DNA from: a virus
Virus record (IMG/VR): IMGVR_UViG_3300027770_000074
Coordinates: 1-52,492 of that record
Direction: 5' to 3' (one strand)
DNA: 52,492 bases
Position 1 is the stretch's first letter; the number at the start of each line of letters is the position of its first letter. A program made the translations under genes and the position numbers. Under the pieces are notes generated by a model. That model had not been told where the DNA came from, made no database searches, and saw only the letters and a list, made by a program, of their open reading frames with translations. Positions 35,301 to 44,902 of the stretch are shown in pieces.

Positions 35301-36053
35301 TATGATCCAACATTATATGCTAACTATTCCTCTGTAATTGGAGGAACAGCTGCTAACGTTTGGAACGGAACTTTTACTGGCGTTACAGGTGGTGATCCTG
35401 TAGGGGGAGGATTTATTTCTGAATTTTGTATTGATAAAAGACATCCATATCTCGTAGAGGTTGGTGCTACGACTACATTCACAACCTATGGTGATTTAGT
35501 TAAACCTTTTGCATCGTCTGGGGTTTCTTATGCACCATTCAGGCACACACAATCATTCTGGGGCGATACCTCTTTAAATGTGAATTACGTTCAGCAGGCT
35601 TTTAGAGTGCCATTATCCTTTCCTTCTGCTTCGACTGATCCAAGAGAGGATGACATGTACCCAGATAAACTTGGATTCTCTTCGAATGATGAATATCTAA
35701 TCGGGAAATTTTCATGCGGATCTTACTTATTTTTAGCACCAAGCTCTGGTGATTTATTACAAGTAAGCGGCACAACTAGCTTATCATATAGAACTTTATT
35801 AGGAGGGGAAACTAACGCAATAAATATACCAATGGTATTCCAGTTTAGATGTGTTGATAAAGCTGGCTATATAGGGGGATGGAGAAAATCTGGAAATCTT
35901 ACAAACATCAACTATACAAAAAAAATAGGAATAGATATACAAGTTGCAAATAGCGATATTTTTTCTTTCGATGTTATTGTCAGTGGCGGATACCAAAATG
36001 ACACTTTGGTCGCTCCTAATTTCTCAGGCGGAACAAGATCGCTATTTGTGTAA
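32346..36053 (+). CDS. giant virion structural protein with coiled coils and fibronectin-like domain
   Basis: A 1235-residue protein. The N-terminus is helical (SISSMLAQFLRLQKNSLEIL). Residues about 100-420 are mixed beta domains. Residues about 435-550 are helical and coiled-coil-like (LKSEINSLDDAINNTKIQLN, LQADLSNLIDERVKKVALYS). Residues about 557-700 look like a fibronectin-type domain (YRVRGFWAIPAP, AVIQFSVRYRYLTDSG, GEKVEIQIASISEAGWPN). A short second coiled coil lies near 765-790 (SLYDKLVDLQNQLNQLKASV). The C-terminal 400 residues are beta-rich with many Gly/Ser/Tyr. Likely a trimeric baseplate-peripheral or fibre protein co-transcribed with its neighbours; the specific role is unknown. 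Confidence 0.5.
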   Translation: MAGTQNSISSMLAQFLRLQKNSLEILNGLNEAAISTNNTVTIEVLDEAGLPKNANIPSYGYIRGEIQRIDSNVQALAGLGNNSATIRNPDGTYSQIFKSETLKEPTPLSGLSVPSTFFIRDNWFFESFLSPLLYININVTGKISDSSDRIKVIRVIANTDTEDKRSFFDLNLKGRNDLTYEQYINTLEGAGIGYFTDEDVIDLPLRTLRFIGNFGVTSYYDDVVTVTNQNANQVETNNPLNVSASYQETRRNYKLTTLNYTDTLSNVKDGRTLDIGDRISTPDGTLYQVTAVNVDQGSIQAKRLSGYEPIKLGANTIQIASTDFGPRYAQVNIGYNERQGIFFKTIDDNFNIVGATWSTGVILWTNDLVTKNPDGEVVSLEQYYLSDVSDIGKILLGMAKDKTVPAVQGLIPDVPLVVPDNFKVVQINKQVTESTSVKVINDKLQVKSTLKSEINSLDDAINNTKIQLNTGLATSNQQNSRAASLLSRLSGISPVDIPSSEGSLAQTNNRIGVNTNSLQADLSNLIDERVKKVALYSSIVDEVSTLSQDVPQVLEPPKYRVRGFWAIPAPKLSPATGEQAVIQFSVRYRYLTDSGSAQPSEQIEYLDVDNVKKVGAFSNWVEYKTDIRKKVYDPNTGFYVWTPEVTADSNVQNINQLDIPITKGEKVEIQIASISEAGWPNNPLTSEYSTSVVISFPDNLTVTGSAELIKTNNEDSAVVKVQANLNAQGLPSHLSEQFTAADRTYYHTAVGISSGFYSTAGSVLSLYDKLVDLQNQLNQLKASVSAVVGVLEVYLVDSSGNKVKATRGTTISLNAGFYADFFSAPLTNDAGKVASVIYSIQLVNIEASALELASSIPGGLQTAAPTFIGTNNPQGYNTNLRYSDGPISVTSLTRPQVISNQEIRQAPPFASQNAYSQYIYPRYKNVGFNQILLNNPNPPSGVENLAANFTAIYSSTYSYDGVSSSTQQNFGVSGVYPQNGTIFTPYDPTLYANYSSVIGGTAANVWNGTFTGVTGGDPVGGGFISEFCIDKRHPYLVEVGATTTFTTYGDLVKPFASSGVSYAPFRHTQSFWGDTSLNVNYVQQAFRVPLSFPSASTDPREDDMYPDKLGFSSNDEYLIGKFSCGSYLFLAPSSGDLLQVSGTTSLSYRTLLGGETNAINIPMVFQFRCVDKAGYIGGWRKSGNLTNINYTKKIGIDIQVANSDIFSFDVIVSGGYQNDTLVAPNFSGGTRSLFV

Positions 36054-36072
36054 CTGATATAAACAAGAGAAA

Positions 36073-39000
36073 ATGTCTCAATCTAAATTATTTGATTATA
36101 ATTCTTCTTTCGCTCTGACTAGAACGAATCCTAAATTATCTGGTAATTATAAAATTACTTTAGATTCAAGCGGAGGTGTCTGGTTTAATTCGATAGACGC
36201 AAACCAAACTTTAAGCGACTCCAGATTTAAAAAATATAACATAACGGGGGAGAATAATCTAGCTAAGGATCTGTTTAATTTCTTTGATCAAGGTCAAACT
36301 TCAAAAGATCTTGTATTTGAAGTAAGTTCCAGTGTGAAAGGAGAAACCCAGTCTGCAGAAAATTTTTCAGGTCAGTATGATTTTTTTTACGGGAGCGGTG
36401 CAAATGTTTTAGCTGATAAGAATTACACAGAGGATTTTAGATACTTTGCCCCACTTTGGCTAAAAAGTGAAATCCCAGATTTTTTTGTGATCTTTAAAAC
36501 CCCTGGACCTCTAAATTATCCCTATTCACAAAATGCTACCAACATATCATCGGGTGTTGTTTATAAAGTCATACAGGATTTTGACAGCGACGGTAATTTT
36601 GTGATTAATTACGGGAAGAATGCAGCAGGTGCTGATGTTTTCTATGCTGCAGGTGAGACTTTTATAGGAAACTCCAATTATACTGGATATTCAATAATCA
36701 GTGGATCTGGAAAAATTGCAATATTTGATGAGCTTGCATACATCTCTTTATCTGATGATGTTCAATATACTTTTGAGAACAAGATTCTCCCTAATTGCTC
36801 TGTTATTAAAACCTTCGACCTTAGGGAAAATACGAAAATTGGAAAATATATTAGACAGATATTCAACAATCCAGGATTTTCAAATTCTCCAATCGAAGTT
36901 AGCTGGGGATTAAACTCATATAGTTATTTCAAGGGTGTTAGTTATGCTGATGGTGTTTACACTAGAAAAGCAGAACTACTTACTGAATTTCTTTCCTCGA
37001 GTAGCTCTGACCCTATGATAGATTTTGAGGATTATGTCACTTCTGGATTTTCCAGAAATGGAGTAATCTGTCCTAATCTCTTGAATTTAGAATTTCTTTT
37101 CAATGATGACGAGTCTGAGAATTTCACAATTAACAGGTATTTTGGTTTTTATGTCTCTAGAAATGATTTTGCTAAATTTAGACTTAATGGAAATTTTTTC
37201 TATGAATATAGAAATATACAAGGTAATGAAAATTACCCTCAACCCTCGATTAACAACGTAGGTTATTATGATAATAATTACTCAGATGTCATTGCTGCTA
37301 CCTCTGGGGTCAGAATATTCTACGAGGATGCATCAGGATTCTTACCTGGATCTGATAATGTTAATCTATATGATTCTAATAAAATTTTTTATGTAACTGA
37401 CAAGTATGATAATTTTTATACCTTAAAAAGATCTGAGACTTATACACAAGCTGGCGGAAGCGGTCCGGAGTATACATACGGACCTTATGACTATTCTCTA
37501 GGTCAATTCACAGCAACGGGATCTAGCGGAGCAACCTCTGGGTCTTTCGTTTTAGGGAATTCTTTTGTTGATCTGCTATCTTTCACTGGAAATGACGATC
37601 CTATTCAAAAAATAGGAACCGTGTCTGCTGAAAAAACCAAGGAAAGCGGTAAAGCATATATTGATATTAAATTTTTAAAGAATTACGATTTACCCAATCC
37701 GTTAACATTTAAGATATTCTGGCCGAACGGATCGCAAAAAGAGGGATCACGTAAATTTGATATAGTTAGATCCGGTGATTTCTCTGCTATACTGAGATGG
37801 GTTGGCGGATCATATTATTCCTCTGGTAATTCCTATTATTTCAATGCAGAAACAGGAACTACAGGAGATGTTGCTAGAGCTTTCTCTGATGTACTAAAAG
37901 ATGTTGATGATATAATATGGGATACCGGATCAAACGGGAATTATTCAATAATAAGAGTTACTAGCTCAGGAACTTTCGGTAATGATAATTTCTCTATAAC
38001 TGCTTTTGATAACTATTCAGCATTCACACAGGTTTATAAGGGAACCTGGTCAAATATTTCTGGCTATACCTCAGGCGATGTTGTCTTGTATAATAATAAT
38101 TATTTCGAGGCTAATATAAACATCCCAGCATCTTCTTCGTCTTTAAATACCGAGCCTGGCGGTACTGTTTGGAATCCATACAACACATTCTCTAGTTCTG
38201 GATATGTTGAAATCTGCGGGGTTGATGCCTCAGAAATAACCTCAAACTCTCTATTCAGAGGAGGTACCATTTTACCCAACAATAGGATCATATTTCCACT
38301 TTCAGATTCTAATATAATTCAGCCTGGGTATTTTATTCCTACAGTTAAAGGATATGTTGAAGTTAATCAGATTACCAGATATGTTGATTCTCCAATAAAG
38401 AGTACGGATACTGAGAAAGTTATCTCGTTCGAAAATTTCGAGACCTTACTTGTTGCAAACCTAAAAAATGATTATGCTGAGGTAGATCTAGGAACAGATA
38501 AATCTGTGAGCATATACTCGACATCTAATACGGGAGTTGGTGTTTTTACCTTCTTTGATACTAAAGAATTTGATTTTGATTTTTGGTCATCTGATTATTC
38601 TTATAATCCCAATCCAGAAACTTTTAGATACTTTCAGATTCTTGCAGATACCGATGGTGTTATTTATCCAAATTCCCCTTATTTTGTTAAATCCGGACAA
38701 ATCGTTTATAGCGGAACATTATATAATCAGGGACAAATATTCTACGGAGCAACAGGTAGTACTTCTTTCCAAAATATAAATCCTGGTCCTGATTCTTACC
38801 CAGTAGTTTTCCCTGCTCAATTTTCTGATGTAACTTTCGATTCGTCTGCTACATCTTATTCTAACATAGGCTATTACAAAGATTTTGAAGCATTCCTAGG
38901 ATTTATTGGAATACAGGATTTGTTTCCTGGAACATTAAAACAAAGTGCTTCTAAGGAACAAGCATTTGAGCTAGGAAAACTTGCAACAGAATATGATTAC

Positions 39001-41556
39001 CTAAAGGAAAATTACACGACATCCAGATCCAATATTTCTAGAATAGTCCCTTATATTAATAAATGGGGTTACTCTGGAGGATTGGATGCTAGGGGTAACC
39101 AGTACAGATTAAATTCAAGCCCTGCATTCTCTCCGCTTAATTTTTCACCGAGCCTTGAAAGGATTTTACCCGATCCTAAATATCTTAATCATGAGTGGTT
39201 TTTATTAGAGCAACCCCCGATAGATTTTCCTGTAGAATTTATGAATTCACAAAAGAGCTATCTACCGGGTAAGATCGATCTAAATAAACTAATAGATGCT
39301 GATCCGGCGAATTCTTTATACACCTCATCTTATTTTACGGTTGAGCCTCAGGATTATTCCCAGGATTATAGGGATCTTAGATCTTACACCAAGGAATTGT
39401 TTACCCCTCTTGTTTATAATCAGGCATCTGGATATTATGAAACACTATTTAGAGGTGTTAAGGTTGTCTTCAAGAAGAGATCGTCACTTGCAAGTAGCGA
39501 AACCGATTCCTTAAATAGATATATTCAATTCTCTAGATCTTACGAGGGATATAACTTCTCCGCTATAATAAGAGCAATACCTGAAGATTCAACAACAATC
39601 CAATCCCCGATCAAATATCAATTTATAGAAAATACCCAACAGAAATTTATAGTTTTTATCTGCGATTTGGTAGTTAAAGACCAAAGGGTTTTTGAAATTG
39701 GATATACTGGAGGAACTGGTGGAAATCCTATACTTGATTATACTACACTATACTCAATGTCAGATAAAACTAAGCTGACATATCCTCTTTTTTCCGGACA
39801 GGATTTTACAACTATTGACACGATCAAATTAAGTTGTGGACTCGACCTTTCACTTTCGTCGGGTAGTTATGTAACTACAACATCTTCCGGAAGAATTAAC
39901 ATTGTAGAAAATCCAGATTATGACACTGATCTTAGGGAGGAGATTAATACATTTTTCGTGGAGAATACAGTTGGAGCCACTGCTGGTCTAAGTCCAACCG
40001 GGCTAGGAAGTTTTAATGTGCCTACTATATCTTCAACTTATCCATGGCCTATAGGAATTGGTCCTAAATTTGTACAATTCGGCCTGATCTCGACAACCTC
40101 GAATTATACTTTTTCTATACCTTTTGCAACAAGTACCCCTGCTGAGGTTCCTGTTGGCCCTTCATCTATTTATAAAACTTCTCCAGTTTTTCAGGTATCT
40201 GGGGGATCCAAATATTTTAGTTCCTTATTAAATAGAGTAACTGTTTCTTATATCTCTAAAATAGCCAATGCTAGATCACCATACATAAAATACAGAACAT
40301 TCTCATGGGATAGCCTAAATAGTGTAACTGTTGAAAAAAGTGACGACTTTGAGGTTTATTTTGAATCACCTACTAGGATACTTAAGCCGCTAGGAACCTC
40401 TTATTCCGAATCCTTCGAAGGACCTCAAGAGTTAAAGGGTAACTCTGTTGCTAGTAGCTATGTGTTGCGACCAAATCAGCCAAATCTTCCTTCAACTTTA
40501 CTGAGATATTCTGGTGGCTATGAGCCTCTTTTTAGAAAGGTTATTTTCTTTGACCTTGATAAATCAGATACAATATTTGGATCAGGCTCATTGATAGATT
40601 TATCTTTTAGAAATTGCAATTTCGCACCGAATAAGTACTACTTCGGGGTTTCAAGAAATTTATCATACACAAAGGTTTCACTTGGAAACCAAATTCTTGC
40701 ACTTTCTAGTAAATTCCCGGAGGGAGCAGTTTACCCTTTAATAAATCAAACCCCTATTGCGAAAAAAGATTTTAATTTATTCTCTTCTTCCTGGGACCCT
40801 GGATATTATGAAAGATATTTGAACGCTAAAGATTTTGAGAGAGTTGCAGGAACAAGGTCTATGACGGAGTATAATACATTCTTTGGGTCTAAAATAATGC
40901 AAACCCCTGACCCAGTTCTTTCCTATAATTATATTACACTCCAAATATCTAGAACAAGCGGAACTACCAGTGTTGAACAAATAAATAATGAAATATTTAG
41001 TGCAATATACCCTGTTCAGAATATTTCCTCTACTAACTCTGGAACTGGTGTAGGAAGAATTGGACCATATCTTTCACCTGTTGATTTCAATAAGATAGAT
41101 CCGAATATTTTTCCAAGTGCTGAAGTGATCTGGCAATATTTTCCTGATACCCTGACAGTATCTGGAACTCTTAGACTAGATAGAGTATTAAGAAGACAAT
41201 TATTGAATTCCGGCGTTAAGAAGGAGTTTATAAATAATATGATTTCGGATTTTGGTGTGGGTAATCCAGATTCTATTGATGACGACGTTATAGACTATAT
41301 AGAAGCAAATGTAGTTCCTATTTACGAGGGAAATCAGCTAAATCTGTACGTGAAAAAAAATGGGTCGGAAACACTAGACGTTAATCTTTTAATCAGAGGT
41401 GATATCTATAAATCTGATCTACTTACCTCTGGATATGTTTTAGATCCTAATTTTAAATTGACACAAAATAGTAATCTAATTTATGATTTCTCGTTTCAAC
41501 TTGAAAAATCTTATTCATATTCATTGCAGTTTAACTTTTATATTACTAAATTGTAA
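36073..41556 (+). CDS. giant virion structural protein (1827 residues)
   Basis: The longest gene in the window. It starts MSQSKLFDYNSSFAL and has an N-terminal beta domain with LSGNYKITLDSSGGVWFNSI, a form I associate with very large structural proteins of big myophages. The chain is dominated by beta strands with Asp/Asn/Gly turns and very many Tyr, Phe and Ser. There is no long coiled coil, signal peptide or enzymatic motif that I can see. The C-terminal 120 residues contain an acidic helix (SDFGVGNPDSIDDDVIDYIE) and a small beta domain. It lies three bases before the first collagen-like fibre, so it may form the fibre's platform or a side fibre. Function is inferred from context. Confidence 0.5.
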   Translation: MSQSKLFDYNSSFALTRTNPKLSGNYKITLDSSGGVWFNSIDANQTLSDSRFKKYNITGENNLAKDLFNFFDQGQTSKDLVFEVSSSVKGETQSAENFSGQYDFFYGSGANVLADKNYTEDFRYFAPLWLKSEIPDFFVIFKTPGPLNYPYSQNATNISSGVVYKVIQDFDSDGNFVINYGKNAAGADVFYAAGETFIGNSNYTGYSIISGSGKIAIFDELAYISLSDDVQYTFENKILPNCSVIKTFDLRENTKIGKYIRQIFNNPGFSNSPIEVSWGLNSYSYFKGVSYADGVYTRKAELLTEFLSSSSSDPMIDFEDYVTSGFSRNGVICPNLLNLEFLFNDDESENFTINRYFGFYVSRNDFAKFRLNGNFFYEYRNIQGNENYPQPSINNVGYYDNNYSDVIAATSGVRIFYEDASGFLPGSDNVNLYDSNKIFYVTDKYDNFYTLKRSETYTQAGGSGPEYTYGPYDYSLGQFTATGSSGATSGSFVLGNSFVDLLSFTGNDDPIQKIGTVSAEKTKESGKAYIDIKFLKNYDLPNPLTFKIFWPNGSQKEGSRKFDIVRSGDFSAILRWVGGSYYSSGNSYYFNAETGTTGDVARAFSDVLKDVDDIIWDTGSNGNYSIIRVTSSGTFGNDNFSITAFDNYSAFTQVYKGTWSNISGYTSGDVVLYNNNYFEANINIPASSSSLNTEPGGTVWNPYNTFSSSGYVEICGVDASEITSNSLFRGGTILPNNRIIFPLSDSNIIQPGYFIPTVKGYVEVNQITRYVDSPIKSTDTEKVISFENFETLLVANLKNDYAEVDLGTDKSVSIYSTSNTGVGVFTFFDTKEFDFDFWSSDYSYNPNPETFRYFQILADTDGVIYPNSPYFVKSGQIVYSGTLYNQGQIFYGATGSTSFQNINPGPDSYPVVFPAQFSDVTFDSSATSYSNIGYYKDFEAFLGFIGIQDLFPGTLKQSASKEQAFELGKLATEYDYLKENYTTSRSNISRIVPYINKWGYSGGLDARGNQYRLNSSPAFSPLNFSPSLERILPDPKYLNHEWFLLEQPPIDFPVEFMNSQKSYLPGKIDLNKLIDADPANSLYTSSYFTVEPQDYSQDYRDLRSYTKELFTPLVYNQASGYYETLFRGVKVVFKKRSSLASSETDSLNRYIQFSRSYEGYNFSAIIRAIPEDSTTIQSPIKYQFIENTQQKFIVFICDLVVKDQRVFEIGYTGGTGGNPILDYTTLYSMSDKTKLTYPLFSGQDFTTIDTIKLSCGLDLSLSSGSYVTTTSSGRINIVENPDYDTDLREEINTFFVENTVGATAGLSPTGLGSFNVPTISSTYPWPIGIGPKFVQFGLISTTSNYTFSIPFATSTPAEVPVGPSSIYKTSPVFQVSGGSKYFSSLLNRVTVSYISKIANARSPYIKYRTFSWDSLNSVTVEKSDDFEVYFESPTRILKPLGTSYSESFEGPQELKGNSVASSYVLRPNQPNLPSTLLRYSGGYEPLFRKVIFFDLDKSDTIFGSGSLIDLSFRNCNFAPNKYYFGVSRNLSYTKVSLGNQILALSSKFPEGAVYPLINQTPIAKKDFNLFSSSWDPGYYERYLNAKDFERVAGTRSMTEYNTFFGSKIMQTPDPVLSYNYITLQISRTSGTTSVEQINNEIFSAIYPVQNISSTNSGTGVGRIGPYLSPVDFNKIDPNIFPSAEVIWQYFPDTLTVSGTLRLDRVLRRQLLNSGVKKEFINNMISDFGVGNPDSIDDDVIDYIEANVVPIYEGNQLNLYVKKNGSETLDVNLLIRGDIYKSDLLTSGYVLDPNFKLTQNSNLIYDFSFQLEKSYSYSLQFNFYITKL

Positions 41557-41558
41557 AA

Positions 41559-43151
41559 ATGCCAAATACAAATATTTTATCTTTAAATTATTCAGACAAT
41601 CAACCAGAAATTATTAGTAAGATCAATAATAATTTTGATGAAGTTGTAGAGTTTCATGGAGGCAGCCAGGGTTTAACCGGTCCTACCGGTGCTCAAGGAG
41701 CAATAGGTGAAAATGGACTGAGAGGAGAAGTTGGAGTTACCGGATCTCGTGGAACTAGATGGTTTGTGAACAACCCCGCACCTCTTGGAGGATCTGGCGA
41801 AGTTATAATAGAGGGTGACTATTGGATAGATTCAATTAACGGGGAGATCTACATTTTTACACAAAGCGGGTGGGCTGATACAACGTATAATCTTAACCCA
41901 TCCGGTGCTGTTTTTAGCTCACTTTTGAGCACATTTTCTCCTTCGATAGGAGGGACCGGACAAGCTATAGTTGAAAACCAGCTGTTTCCAAATAACTATA
42001 CATTCAATGTCTCTGACGTTACCCCAGAGTCTCAAATAATATCTGAATCTCTTTCTAAATTTCTCGTGTCTACTAATCCTTTAATAGATCCATACCCGCT
42101 CTTAGAATTTTCTAGAAGCAATTTAGAAAATGGTCAGATATCCGATTACTCCTTGCATCCCATATTCAGATGGTTTAATTTTACCTCGGGTGACAGCTCA
42201 CTAGTCTTAGAATCACCAGGAGGAAGTTTTAATATTGGAGCAAGCGGAGGATTTGAATCTAATTTTGGAGTATCTAACATAAATTCTTCCTCTAATTTTA
42301 CCATAGATTCATCTTCAGGCGCAAACTCTGGTATTTTTTCAACTGGGGGATTTCAATTTGTTGCTCCCTCTGGGGATTTATATTTTTCAAGCACACATTT
42401 TGGTATTACTGGTGGATCTGGTTATTTCTCTAAATCAGTAGGTATGACAGCTTATATAGAATCACAGATACCCATGGTTTATGTTTACTCTGCAGGAAGC
42501 ACCGGGTTTAAAAGTCAAAGATCTGGTGATACCTATAATACTTTGTCCAATTCTGTTTATCACCTAAAGCTAGAGAATAATATCGATACCCAGTTATATC
42601 TTAACACAAAAGGTAAACTGAAGATTAATAAAGTAACTGATGGAATCGCATATCCTAATAATTCAATCGGAGCTACAAGCACTTCCAATTTAAGATGGTA
42701 TTTCCTTTCTGTCCCAGGTAGTCCATCTCCATATACCCCGTTAACTTCGGGCAATACTATTATAATTTCTCCGGAGGGGACTACAACCTCTCAGGATGTT
42801 GGAATTTGTTTTGGTACAGACTCATATGGATGGGGATCTACTGGTACCATAAGGCCTTATCTGCAAAACGGTGAATCCATAGATGTAAATCTTTTTGTTG
42901 CAAATAATTCGATTGGTGGGTACTGGAATAACTCCTCTGGTGTTACTGCAAGCAATTCTTACGGGGTTAGGTATATTGGTTACGGTACAACTGGTTCTAT
43001 TAGTACCCAGGCAACTTTCCCTTTCAGAGCCCAAGCGATTGATTTTACTATAGCTAAGGGGGTTACTGGATCAAAATTGACTGTTTATTACAAAGCGTAC
43101 AATTGGGGAACAGGAGGGTATGGATGTTCCGGGGGGTATTTCACTTTTTGA
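41559..43151 (+). CDS. collagen-like fibre protein 1
   Basis: A 530-residue fibre. Residues about 15-35 (EIISKINNNFDEVVEFHGG) form a short helical anchor shared with the next two genes. Residues 38-65 are Gly-x-Y collagen-type triplets (GLTGPTGAQGAIGENG and on to SRG), followed by TRWFVN and a small domain with GDYWIDSINGEIYIFTQSGW. The long middle is Ser/Gly/Phe-rich beta sequence. The C-terminal 150 residues (LRWYFLSVPGSPSPYTPL to the end) form a probable receptor-binding tip with many Tyr, Trp and Gly. The triplet run is short and would form a trimeric collagen stalk near the base. First of three tandem paralogues. Confidence 0.65.
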   Translation: MPNTNILSLNYSDNQPEIISKINNNFDEVVEFHGGSQGLTGPTGAQGAIGENGLRGEVGVTGSRGTRWFVNNPAPLGGSGEVIIEGDYWIDSINGEIYIFTQSGWADTTYNLNPSGAVFSSLLSTFSPSIGGTGQAIVENQLFPNNYTFNVSDVTPESQIISESLSKFLVSTNPLIDPYPLLEFSRSNLENGQISDYSLHPIFRWFNFTSGDSSLVLESPGGSFNIGASGGFESNFGVSNINSSSNFTIDSSSGANSGIFSTGGFQFVAPSGDLYFSSTHFGITGGSGYFSKSVGMTAYIESQIPMVYVYSAGSTGFKSQRSGDTYNTLSNSVYHLKLENNIDTQLYLNTKGKLKINKVTDGIAYPNNSIGATSTSNLRWYFLSVPGSPSPYTPLTSGNTIIISPEGTTTSQDVGICFGTDSYGWGSTGTIRPYLQNGESIDVNLFVANNSIGGYWNNSSGVTASNSYGVRYIGYGTTGSISTQATFPFRAQAIDFTIAKGVTGSKLTVYYKAYNWGTGGYGCSGGYFTF

Positions 43152-43159
43152 TATATAAT
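43151..43159 (+). promoter_or_regulatory. candidate late promoter, ATATATAAT
   Basis: ATATATAAT overlaps the previous TGA stop and lies 22 bases before the ATG at 43182. With the preceding G it matches the motif at 13627. It gives the second fibre its own possible start of transcription. Confidence 0.45.
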
Positions 43160-43181
43160 CTAGTAAAATCTAGTTCTAACG

Positions 43182-44899
43182 ATGCCTGACTTAAAACTTG
43201 TGAGAATTGAAAACGGTGACTCACAAAAAGTTTTTATAGACAAAATAAATCAAAACTTCAATAATATTTTGGGGTTTGGAGGAGGACCTTACGGTAAAGT
43301 TGGCCCTCAAGACCTCAGGGTCCAGCGGGGATCACAGGTCCAATCGGTTCTTTTGGAGACCCTGGAATCCGAGGCACCCTTTGGAATGTTGGTGCAACAC
43401 AGCCTTCTGCTACTGGATCTATATCTGGGGACTATTGGCTGAATGTGAACTCATCTAATAGAATCTACACATTCACAACAAATGGATGGGAAATAACAGA
43501 TTCAAGTATATCCTCTCAGGATTTATTTAGAATATCTGGACCTCTACAAACATCTTCCGGGGTAAGCTCTAAATACGGGTATTTCATAACACCAACAAAT
43601 CCTGAGAATTATAGTATTGTTTTGAATGATTCCACTTTCAACCCTGTGAGTAGCATTTACTCGTACAATCCACAGTATTCTAAGATGGTTATTTCAGTTA
43701 ATAATGTAATTAGTCCATCTAAAAGATTGATTGAATTTGGTAAAACAATTAATCAATCCTCTTCGATATCGTCAAAAAATCCTAATTTTTATTTCCTTAG
43801 TCCAGGAGCAACTGCTGGTCAATATGGACTTGGATTAAGCTCACAGGACGGACTTGAGATTAATGTAGGGACTTCTGATCTTAATCTTAACTCGAGAACC
43901 TCTTTTGTTAAATTTAATACCTCTGGATTTAATATAAATTTAAATTCATCTTTACCCCTTGCAGTAAATACCGCAGCGGGTAACATATACTTTAGTTTTG
44001 GTGGAACTGCTTATTTTTCTAATACTAATTTTAATTTAGATACAAATTACTATATTCCATTAAGCAGTAGTTTTTTCCAGACCAGCGCAACAGGAGCAAA
44101 TGCACCTCTGCTTATCCAAACAACGAATTCACAAACATCCAATATTAGACACAAATCTAATATTGGATCATCAAGAGAATCTTTTCTTTTAAGATCAACA
44201 GACGTTACTGATTCAGCATCTTCGAAGTCTATTTTTAATGTTTTTGGGAATGGAGATGTTTTGCTAAACAGATCAGTAAATTCTTTTGAGAGCTCAAAAA
44301 CAGTTACACTTTCCTCTACTTCTCCCGTAAATATAGGAGCTACCGCATCCGTTTACTGGGTTTCTATTTTACCTAGCATAGCTTTAACTGCAGCTGCTTC
44401 TTCTAGTTCTGCTGTTCTAAATAATGGAATAGATGTTGTTATAGATCCGGATAAATATGGACCTACTGATCAGATAGGTATTTCATTGTGGACCCCTTCA
44501 TCTTTTACATATGCTGCATCCCCTTTAAATAGCAATGGTGGATGGCTTTCTCTTTTAAATGAAAATGAATGTTTAACCGTTAGAGTTAAAATGGCTCACC
44601 CGGATAGATATTTTAGATTTCTTGGATTATCTACCGGAAACCAAACTTCAGCTCCTACCGGAACATTTGGTTCGACAGCGGGGAATGGACAATTTGTAGA
44701 TTTGTCAGGAAATATTGCATATGGAGCAACTCAGGTGGAGTTTACTATAATGAATATCTCAAACCCAGCAAGCACATCAGCGTCAAGATGGTTTAAAGTT
44801 TATTACTCTGCTTACGGGGGAAATCTGGGAGGATATTCTACTTGGGACGATACAACTAAATGCGGAACCCTTTATACATATAATTCAACACCTTTTTAA
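43182..44899 (+). pseudogene. collagen-like fibre protein 2, interrupted by a one-base frameshift
   Basis: Reading from ATG 43182 gives MPDLKLVRIENGDSQKVFID, the INQNF anchor and the first collagen triplets (GPYGKVGPQ), then loses sense at 43311 and stops at 43442. From 43313 the -1 frame resumes exactly in register: PQGPAGITGPIGSFGDPGIR, then GTLWNVG and GDYWLNVNSSNRIYTFTTNG, closely parallel to fibre 1, and stays open to 44899. One missing G (CAAGACCT where CAAGGACCT would keep Gly-x-Y) explains the break. Restored length is about 572 residues. The rest is Ser/Asn-rich beta sequence with a tip resembling that of fibre 1 (WFKVYYSAYGGNLGGYSTWD). No classic -1 slippery heptamer was seen, so a real mutation or a sequencing/assembly error is more likely than programmed frameshifting. 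Confidence 0.8.
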
Positions 44900-44902
44900 A
44901 AA

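Noticed and set aside
43182-43442. Intact short gene of 86 codons
   Set aside because: After 43311 its sequence loses the collagen pattern that resumes in the other frame; it is the front part of fibre 2.
43290-43442. Programmed -1 frameshift site in fibre 2
   Set aside because: No X-XXY-YYZ slippery heptamer or clear downstream hairpin was found by eye; a lost base explains the break better.
43445-44899. Separate gene starting at GTG 43445
   Set aside because: The same frame is open upstream and carries collagen triplets that continue fibre 2, so it is the second part of a frameshifted gene.
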